Below, in pieces: positions 21,605 through 28,155 of a stretch of DNA of 28,155 nucleotides; within the stretch, counting starts at the first letter, position 1, and every line of letters starts with the position of its first letter. Under the pieces are notes generated by a model that worked only from the letters and a program-made list of their open reading frames with translations, was not told where the DNA came from and searched no databases. Source of the DNA: Salpingoeca rosetta (taxonomy: Eukaryota; Opisthokonta; Choanoflagellata; Craspedida; Salpingoecidae); the NCBI RefSeq assembly GCF_000188695.1, contig NW_004754901.1, forward strand, positions 689,442 through 717,596, read 5' to 3'. A program made the translations under genes and the position numbers.

Positions 21605-22397
21605 CTCTCGTGTGCCCGTTTGGGCTGCTGTTGGCTGCATCCTGGGGGCTAAGGCGATAGGGCTCGCCATCAGCATTGGCACAGCCGCCCTCTTCACTTC
21701 CATTGTCACTGTCGTCGCTGTCGGAGTGTGTTCGCCGCCACAACTCCAAGTCGGCCAGCGTCAAGTACCTGACCCGCACGCAGCGCCGGAAGTCGTCCCT
21801 AAACCAGGGCGGGTACCACGCGTCGGGTTTCAGCAGGAAGGGGCACTGGTGCCGCCACGTCATGCCCAGCCAGCTGTGCACAAGGAATCGCATCTGCAGC
21901 CACGCACGGTACCTCACCGGCGTCATGCCGCTAGCTGTGGCGGGGCATTGTTCCGCAGCCGTGTGGGTTTCTGCGACCGTGTCTGTAGCTTTGTCTGCAG
22001 CTGTGTCTGCAGCTGTGTCTGTGTCTGCAGTCGTGTCTTGCCGCGCATCCTCCGTGATGACTCCACATGCATCACCATGAGCGGCATCATCCCCGTTGTT
22101 CCGTTCAACCGCACCCCCCTCCACCCCTAACCCATCATCGTCCTCATCGCCATCATCATCATCATCCAGCCAGGTCTCGGACACGGCACGCTTCATCCAC
22201 ACACTCCACTTTGGCATGGCCCACGGCAGATCGTGGTACAGCTCCCGGCACGTGAGCATGAGGTTCATAACCGAGCGCACGCGGGCCTTATCCTCATAGT
22301 CGCTCTCCACAACCCCATCATCATCATAACGATGGTCGTTGTCATTGTTGTTCAGCACATGCCCAGCCACAACCGCCCACACATCCACACTGAACAT
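19302..22397 (-). CDS. Large F-box-like protein with irregular leucine-rich repeats and a polyQ insert
   Basis: Intronless, 1031 residues from ATG 22397. The first about 75 residues look like an F-box: MFSVDVWAVVAGHVL, then an acidic insert, then RSVMNLMLTCRELYHDLP and WSVWMKR. F-box proteins recruit substrates to SCF ubiquitin ligases; that role is inferred. Next come an acidic, Thr/Ala-Asp-rich segment, a Trp-rich conserved-looking block (WLGMTWRHQCPFLL, WYPPWFRDDFRRCVRVRYL) and a polyQ tract (about residues 265-314). After that, irregular Leu-rich repeats (LHLTSARLQAP, ITHLDLTRCHFL, HRLFLHMCTIEDMQALPAL) are broken by Gly/His/Asn- and Asp-rich inserts. The C-terminus is acidic. The frame stays open upstream to 23081, but that extension is low-complexity and crosses the CA-rich spacer, so I chose the ATG that opens the F-box. 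No orthologue recognised. Confidence 0.8.
21457..21603. repeat. (TTG)n/(CAA)n repeat coding polyQ
   Basis: About 49 codons on the minus strand, nearly all CAA, with CAG only at the 3' end of the tract (downstream in the gene). A few CTA and TTA Leu codons interrupt it. Confidence 0.95.
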
Positions 22398-23562
22398 CTG
22401 CTGTTGGTGCGTGTCGCGTGTGCGTGCGTGCGTGTGTGTGTTATAACCGCATTGGAATTTTGTTTTAAGACTTCTATCAATCGTCCGAACCCATTGCGCG
22501 CAAATGTGAAGAAGCAAGACCAGCGAAGTCTGATGACACGAACACATCACACACACACCACGCACCACAGCAACGCACGCACGCGTCAACGCACAGCCTC
22601 TCTCCCTCTCACTCTTCGTGTGCAGCGAAAAAGGGTTGGGCCCGATGTCTCGATGCAAGACACAGCCATTTTTGCGTCCATTGAAATGGCCATCATCAGC
22701 ATCAGGCGCAGAAGCAGAAGCAAGACGCCGAAGAAACACTGCCCCCCACCCCCACCAGCAGCAACAACCCCGCCTCGCCATCACCATCACTGAACGAGAA
22801 TGTAACCATCGCCGCCGTGCTGCCACTGCAGCTGCTGCGACAAAGCAAGGAGCACACACCGCACTGCAAACAATGCGCCAGGTTAGTTGGTTGGAGCACA
22901 GAACAGAAGGAGGCAAGGAAGGAAGGAAGGAAGAAAGGAAGAAGAAACAACAACAACAACAATGTGCCAACCACACAGGCTTGCTTATGTTTGGGTGTGT
23001 GAGTGCGCTTGTGTTTGTGACTTTGTTACTTTTACACCAGCAGCAGCAGCAGCTGCTGCCACCACCTCCACAAAGTCTCACACAGCCTCGAGCCGATCAT
23101 TTTCTTCTTCTTCTTCTTCTTCTCTTCCATCTGACTGGCTTGTTTGCCAATGCACCTGGCCATCCAAGGCATCACTTTCACCGTCCATCGACATTGTATC
23201 GACCGCACACGCACAAGCAAGTACGTGTACTCACAATCACACATGGATTGACAATCACACACACGCACACGCACACCCGCACCCGCACCCGCACCCGCAC
23301 CCGCACACGCACACACACACACACACGCTCGCGCGCACACATACACGCACGCACACACACACACACACATGCACATGCACACACATGCACACACACACAC
23401 GCACACACCCATTCCCTCTCTCTCTCTCCCACACCTTCCCCGTCTCACATCTACATGTACATTCATTCGCATACCTAGCTGTAACGGAGGAGACCTTTCT
23501 GGTTCCACAACCCTTCGCAGCAATCGAGCAGAAACAACAACTCCTCGCATCTGCCTGACAAG
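22398..23562. other. Divergent intergenic spacer
   Basis: 1.17 kb between the head-to-head F-box-like and giant membrane-protein genes. It contains one ATTGG (22451-22455), (GGAA)n near 22918-22940, (CAG)n at 23038-23053, (TTC)n at 23102-23123 and CA/CCGCAC repeats at 23260-23408. No domain or splice-supported exon is visible. Confidence 0.55.
23260..23408. repeat. (CCGCAC)n and (CA)n simple-sequence region
   Basis: A run of ACCCGC hexamers (23276-23304) grades into CA and GCAC repeats. It lies about 155-300 bases before the ATG at 23563. Confidence 0.9.
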
Positions 23563-26500
23563 ATGCCGACCGCACGGCCACCGTCCGATATGGACACCGT
23601 GCCACTCGTGAACAAGGACGACGACAACGTGCGTGCCATCGACAACTACCTCGTCCCGGATGACCATGTGGTCAAGGTACCCGCGTCCAAGCTCGGCGCC
23701 GACGACGACAATTACACCAGCACCACCGCCGCCGTCAGCACCGCCAGCGGTAGCAGGAGCAAGCGCTTGGGCGTGGTGGGCGTTGCGCTGGGCTTCCTGG
23801 GCGTGCTCATCTTTGCCATCATCGTGGCCACGTCCCTCATCGCCCTCATGAACAGCGCCAGCCTCAAGGACACCGCCGTTCACTCCATGGACATCTACAT
23901 CATGGATCCCAGTCCCGACGGAAACAGCGACAACAACAGCGGCGGCAGTGGTCATACATCTTCCTCCTCCTCCTCCTCCTCCTCCTCCGCCTCCTCCTCC
24001 TCCTCCTCCTCCTCCTCCTCCTCCTCCTCCTCCTCCTCCTCCTTCTCCTCCTCCTCCTCCTCCTCATCATCATCATCATCATCAACATCGTCTTCTTCGT
24101 CGTCGGAGCCACGAGCGTTTGCATCGGCGCTGCCCTCGACAGTTCCAACACCAGACAACGCAGATGTCGTGGTGGCCATGAGCCTCGCACTGCCCACCAT
24201 TGCCAGCATGCATGCCGTGTACCTCGACGACATGACCTGCACCGTCTTCGCCGATGGCCAGCAGCTGGCGCGCGCGTCCACGCCGCAGCTGGGCAGGCTT
24301 GGCGACCCCCACGTGTCGTTCAACCTCAGCATGCTCGCCACAAACCAGGACCTGCTGGGCCGCCTGCGCTCTGTGCTGCTCACAGACAACATCGCCCCGA
24401 TGACCACCCCTGCCCCCAATGCCTCAGCAGCAGGTGATGGTGGCGCTGGCGCAGTGCCCGTGTTCACGGCAGCCTGCGGCGTCACCACGCGTGTGCGGCT
24501 CTTTGGCACCATCTCGACCGGCAGCTTTGTGATCCAGCGCACCTTCAACATCACCGACACGCTGATCAATGCTGCACAGTCCATCAGTGACCGCGCTGCT
24601 GCTACCAACGAGAACATTGACAGCGCCATGGGTGCAGGCCACACCGCCAGCACCGGCACGCACGATGAGCAGGAAGCACAGCACCCGCTGCTGCTGTATG
24701 TCCGCGGCCTTCTCTCGAACTCGTCATGGACCCCTGTGAAGCTCGGATCGGTGCCTGCAAGCATCCTGCGGCAGACCATGCCCGTTGCCAACATCACCGT
24801 GCACCTCCCGCCCACCGCGTTTCTCTTCTGGACACAGACGCCGCTCTCGTCAGCATCATCATCGTCAGCATCATCGTCATCATCGTCGTCAGCGCCCAAC
24901 ATGCCGAGCCACTTGGCGGTGTTTGGCCCCGTTGCGCCCTGTCGCATTGGCGAGGATGTGGTGGTGGTTGGCTTTCACCGCAACAGCGTGCCCATTGTCC
25001 GTGGCGGGCGCCTGAAGACGAGCATGCGCCTCAAGGTGCTGTCCTCCGCCACGGAGCTGGATGTCGTCGGCAACAACGCGTCGACACAGCTGCTGTCGCG
25101 CCTCGATGCACGCGGCTCTGACGGTGGCAGGGGCTTGCTGTCCCTGCTTGGCTTCCACCTCGCCTCCTCCCTCATCAAGGCGCAGTCGACATCGTACTTC
25201 CGCTCCGCCAACACCCACGACAACCTCCTCACCTTCCTCCTGGGCCACTTCCAGCTCGCACACATGAGCACCACCACACGCAGCAGCACCACCACCACCA
25301 CCACGATTACGCCTTCGTCGCCCAACGCACCCCCACCACCGCCACCATCATCTTCATCATCAAACAGTGACGACAGCAGCAGCAGCAGCAGTGGTCGGCG
25401 CCGACGCCTTGTGCTGGACGAGGACAAGTGGGCCTACACAGCGCTGTATGTGGAGGTGCGCGTGTACGATACACTCGACGGGCAGGCGCAGGGCGGCCTG
25501 TCCGCCAACGTCACGCTGGCACAGGGCACCGGTGGTGTTGTTGAGCACGACATGCACGCCACCCTCGGCGCCGCGCTGTCGTTCCACGGGAAGCTGCAGG
25601 CGAGCGTGGCCGGCGCTGTCGACTTCAACGACAACGACAAGACGATGAGCATTGCAGGGGAGGTGGAGACGCCCCAGTACCCGGCGGCGTGGGTCGCGGT
25701 GGACACGTGGTGGACGTGGTGGGAGGACGGCGACGCGCTGCACATCAACACCACACACACGACCACGTTTATGGAGAATGGCGACGAGGCGAGCGGGCTG
25801 CTGCGCATCCAGGCTGACAAGGCAAGCAACGAGCTCTTTGTGCACCACACGATGACGAGTGACCGCGGGTTTGACACGACGATGCAGGTGCTGCGCGCCA
25901 ACGCATCTACCCGCGACACGCGCGACTACCACATCCTGGAGGTGACGGTGAGCGAGGCCGCGGTGGCGGTGGACGAGGAGAGCAAGCTTGCGCTGGACGA
26001 GTGGCGTGGCATGTTGCTGCAGGTGGCACGCGCCAACAGCAGCAGCGGCGCGCACGCCATCCTCATGACCATCGACGCCGACCTGTCTGGCGTGGCGCTG
26101 GGCGGACCAACCACGTTCACCGCGCAGCTGTGGTCGGACGACGGCAGCACCATCGTCATGGACGCGGAGCTGAGCGGCGGCACCAACGCCCTCCTCACGT
26201 GGCACTCCAACGTCACCACCAGCGACACGCCCCAGTATGACGTCATCGACTTTGACGTGACGCAGCTCGGCCTGTACGCGGACGGCGACCCCATCGTGGC
26301 CGTGGACACGTGGCACCGTTTCCGTGTGATGACGGTCAAGGGCGGCGTGTTTGACGTGGGCACGCGCGAGCTGGTGGTGTCTGTGCTGGTTGACTTTGAG
26401 GGCAGCGCACTGCCGCAGGACGCCGCCACGCTCGTCGCTGATGTCAGCGGCAACGGTGAAGTGATTGACATTGACGTTGCTGCCGTGGGCGACAACACGC

Positions 26501-28155
26501 TCAACATGACGTGGCACTCCAACGCCACGGCGGCGGAGGACGCAGACTACGACATTTTCCTCTTTGAGCTCCCGCGTGCCGGCTTCTACTGGAACGACGA
26601 TGCCGTGTTTGCGGTCGACACCTGGCACCAGTTTGTCATCAAGAGCCTCAAGTCGGGTGGTGGTGGTGCTGGTGACGACCTGAACGACTTTGAGGCGTGG
26701 GTGCTGTTTGACATGGAGGTTGGCGATGAGGTCGCTGCGATCAGCTTTGGTGCGTGGTACAACGACGGCGTGGTGTCGCTCAACACGTCGTGGGCAGGCA
26801 CGGACGCGCTGCTGTTTGCACTGCACGTCAACGCCACCAGCACAGAAGATGCAGACTACGACATCTTCCTCCTGGACATGCCGCGTGCCGGCTTCTACTG
26901 GAACGACGACGCCGTGTTTGCCGTCGACACCTGGCATCAGTTTGTCATCAAGTCTGTCAAAGTTGACACGGACGACCTCAACGACTTTGAGGCGTGGGTG
27001 CTGTTTGACATGGAGATTGGCGATGAGGTTGGCACAATCACCTTCGAGGAATGGTACAACAACGACGTCCTCTCTTTCAACCTCTCATGGGCCGGTGTGG
27101 ACACACTGCTGTTGACCGTGCACGCCAACGCCACCAGCACAGAAGATGCAGACTACGACATCTTCCTCCTGGACATGCCGCGTGCCGGCTTCTACTGGAA
27201 CGATGATGCCTTCTTTGCGGTGACAGACTGGAGCGAGGGCACGATCAAGACCCTCAAAGCCGGCAGCAGTGCTGCGCTGAACGACTTTGAGGCGTGGGTG
27301 CTGTTTGACATGGAGGTTGGCGATGAGGTTGGCACTTTTGCGTTTGAGGAATGGTACAACGGCGGTGTTCTGTCGTTCAACTCATCGTGGACTGGCACGG
27401 ACACAGTGCTGTGCACCGTGCACGCCAACGCCACCAGCACGGAGAACGCAGACTACGACATCTATCTCCTCGACATGCCACGTGCCGGCGTCTACCGCAA
27501 CGGCGATGCCGTGTTTGCTGTCAAGGACTGGGACCACTTTGAGGTGTGGTCGGTGAAGAGCGGAGGCACACCCTCGCCCAACGACGTGGTTGCGTCGTTC
27601 CTGGTCACGCTGGAGGGCGACCTGGTGCCCAAGGGCGAGATGAGCGAGGATTTCCACATGGCATCGCGCGACAACAGCTTCAACATGACGTCCACTGTTG
27701 GGTTCCCCGCATCCTCGCTCACCCTCGTTGTGATGCGACAGGAGGTGGACAGCCACAACTACGTAACCTTTGATGTCACCCGTCACCTGCACGGGATTGC
27801 TGTGCCGGAGGCGTTGGAGGACTGGCACGCGGACCTGGCCCTGGACCTGTACGATGATGGCCTGGGCAACTGCCACTTTGCCAACGTGACCGATTTTGTG
27901 TTCATGCATGACCTCACGCGCGTATTTGTTGTGCACCCGCACTCGCTGCTGCACCTCTGCGATGACACGCGCACGCTCGGGATTGACCTGCTGTTTGCCG
28001 TGACCACGCTCGGTGGCGCCGGCGGTGACGTCGGTGCTGTGGCCATGGTGCTGGACGCAGACTTTGATGACGCAGACAGCAGTGGTGGTGGTGGTGGCGA
28101 TGACTTGCGTGCAAGCATCTCGCTTGGCCACTCGATGGTGCGACGCCCGGAGGAG
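23563..28155 (+). CDS. Giant type II membrane protein with tandem ~100-residue extracellular repeats, partial
   Basis: Open frame of 1531 residues without a stop; it continues past the right edge. No orthologue recognised. Residues 1-67 are a hydrophilic cytoplasmic tail. Residues 70-96 form one membrane span (LGVVGVALGFLGVLIFAIIV), with basic SRSKR just before it, so type II topology is likely. Residues 133-181 are a nearly pure Ser tract. Residues about 190-600 are an ectodomain with N-glycosylation sequons and Ser/Thr/Pro-rich linkers. RRRR at 612-615 is a furin-type site. From about residue 700, sequence resembling tandem beta-sandwich units begins. The clearest are units at 993-1095, 1096-1194, 1195-1294 and a diverged 1295-1396, each with YDIFLLDMPRAGFYWNDDA, AVDTWHQF, NDFEAWVLFDMEVGDEV, W..NDG and HxNAT. 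ATG 23563 is the first in frame. Intronless throughout. Probably a cell-surface or shed adhesion-type protein; function is inferred. Confidence 0.85.
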   Translation, partial: MPTARPPSDMDTVPLVNKDDDNVRAIDNYLVPDDHVVKVPASKLGADDDNYTSTTAAVSTASGSRSKRLGVVGVALGFLGVLIFAIIVATSLIALMNSASLKDTAVHSMDIYIMDPSPDGNSDNNSGGSGHTSSSSSSSSSSASSSSSSSSSSSSSSSSSFSSSSSSSSSSSSSTSSSSSSEPRAFASALPSTVPTPDNADVVVAMSLALPTIASMHAVYLDDMTCTVFADGQQLARASTPQLGRLGDPHVSFNLSMLATNQDLLGRLRSVLLTDNIAPMTTPAPNASAAGDGGAGAVPVFTAACGVTTRVRLFGTISTGSFVIQRTFNITDTLINAAQSISDRAAATNENIDSAMGAGHTASTGTHDEQEAQHPLLLYVRGLLSNSSWTPVKLGSVPASILRQTMPVANITVHLPPTAFLFWTQTPLSSASSSSASSSSSSSAPNMPSHLAVFGPVAPCRIGEDVVVVGFHRNSVPIVRGGRLKTSMRLKVLSSATELDVVGNNASTQLLSRLDARGSDGGRGLLSLLGFHLASSLIKAQSTSYFRSANTHDNLLTFLLGHFQLAHMSTTTRSSTTTTTTITPSSPNAPPPPPPSSSSSNSDDSSSSSSGRRRRLVLDEDKWAYTALYVEVRVYDTLDGQAQGGLSANVTLAQGTGGVVEHDMHATLGAALSFHGKLQASVAGAVDFNDNDKTMSIAGEVETPQYPAAWVAVDTWWTWWEDGDALHINTTHTTTFMENGDEASGLLRIQADKASNELFVHHTMTSDRGFDTTMQVLRANASTRDTRDYHILEVTVSEAAVAVDEESKLALDEWRGMLLQVARANSSSGAHAILMTIDADLSGVALGGPTTFTAQLWSDDGSTIVMDAELSGGTNALLTWHSNVTTSDTPQYDVIDFDVTQLGLYADGDPIVAVDTWHRFRVMTVKGGVFDVGTRELVVSVLVDFEGSALPQDAATLVADVSGNGEVIDIDVAAVGDNTLNMTWHSNATAAEDADYDIFLFELPRAGFYWNDDAVFAVDTWHQFVIKSLKSGGGGAGDDLNDFEAWVLFDMEVGDEVAAISFGAWYNDGVVSLNTSWAGTDALLFALHVNATSTEDADYDIFLLDMPRAGFYWNDDAVFAVDTWHQFVIKSVKVDTDDLNDFEAWVLFDMEIGDEVGTITFEEWYNNDVLSFNLSWAGVDTLLLTVHANATSTEDADYDIFLLDMPRAGFYWNDDAFFAVTDWSEGTIKTLKAGSSAALNDFEAWVLFDMEVGDEVGTFAFEEWYNGGVLSFNSSWTGTDTVLCTVHANATSTENADYDIYLLDMPRAGVYRNGDAVFAVKDWDHFEVWSVKSGGTPSPNDVVASFLVTLEGDLVPKGEMSEDFHMASRDNSFNMTSTVGFPASSLTLVVMRQEVDSHNYVTFDVTRHLHGIAVPEALEDWHADLALDLYDDGLGNCHFANVTDFVFMHDLTRVFVVHPHSLLHLCDDTRTLGIDLLFAVTTLGGAGGDVGAVAMVLDADFDDADSSGGGGGDDLRASISLGHSMVRRPEE
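23959..24105. repeat. (TCC)n repeat coding poly-Ser
   Basis: About 49 codons, mostly TCC and then TCA/TCT/TCG, with single Ala, Phe and Thr codons. The opposite strand is a (GGA)n polypurine tract. Confidence 0.95.
24752..24763. repeat. Palindromic motif TGCYTGCARGCA, copy 8
   Basis: TGCCTGCAAGCA, without the AAC flank, inside the giant membrane-protein gene. Confidence 0.5.
26539..27750 (+). repeat. Tandem ~300-bp coding repeats
   Basis: Units at 26539-26847, 26848-27144, 27145-27444 and a diverged 27445-27750. Units 1-3 share long blocks of DNA, for example around GACTACGACATCTTCCTC and AACGACTTTGAGGCGTGG, which points to recent in-frame duplication. Weaker related units precede (near 25920-26538) and probably follow. 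Confidence 0.9.

Noticed and set aside
22618..23053. Possible short plus-strand gene in the divergent spacer
   Set aside because: The frame has no domain, signal or splice support, and codes mainly polyglutamine/histidine and GGAA-derived runs.
22398..23081. Upstream extension of the F-box-like frame to a 1259-residue product
   Set aside because: The added 228 residues are low complexity with Cys and HTHA runs from simple repeats. The F-box begins at the ATG at 22397.
25360..26937. 525-residue frame on the minus strand
   Set aside because: Antisense shadow of the GC-rich membrane-protein gene. It has no domain, and the plus strand shows clear repeats and glycosylation motifs.

Overview
Eukaryotic nuclear DNA. 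Four of the seven genes are split by spliceosomal introns with GT donors and AG acceptors. Coding exons are GC-rich, and introns and spacers are full of (CA)n/(GT)n and other simple repeats. The gene content (AP-1 gamma adaptin, Nup35, a stathmin-type protein, a secreted Sushi/EGF protein and large repeat-bearing surface or F-box-like proteins) suggests a unicellular holozoan, most likely a choanoflagellate. That assignment is an inference from content; no rRNA or other marker is present.

Layout, left to right. (1) 173-5801, minus: AP-1 complex gamma subunit. Fifteen exons were placed. Its C-terminal part lies off the left edge, and one exon is probably hidden in a 728-base run of N (4928-5655). 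(2) 5802-6486: divergent spacer with two TGGCCAAT boxes 20 bp apart. (3) 6487-9496, plus: nucleoporin Nup35/Nup53, 8 coding exons. (4) 9497-10497: spacer with a 21-bp tandem repeat and a long CA tract. (5) 10498-12848, plus: stathmin-domain protein with an N-terminal MGC acylation signal, 8 exons. (6) 12849-14147: convergent spacer. (7) 14148-17198, minus: secreted Thr-rich/Sushi/EGF/coiled-coil protein with tail-fibre-like YTK repeats, 4 exons. (8) 17199-18557: spacer. (9) 18558-18836, minus: small Cys-rich protein. (10) 19302-22397, minus: intronless F-box-like protein with irregular leucine-rich repeats and polyQ. (11) 22398-23562: divergent spacer. (12) 23563 to the right edge, plus: intronless giant type II membrane protein with poly-Ser, a furin-like RRRR site and a tandem array of about 100-residue repeats; it runs off the window.

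The genes do not form a pathway. AP-1 gamma, Nup35 and the stathmin-type protein are housekeeping or cytoskeletal genes with many small, mostly phase-0 exons. The genes at 14148, 19302 and 23563 look lineage-specific and surface- or adaptor-related, and two of them are intronless. The most unexpected signals are the stathmin homologue, the architectures of the proteins at 14148 and 23563, and a palindrome, TGCYTGCARGCA, found eight times across unrelated genes.
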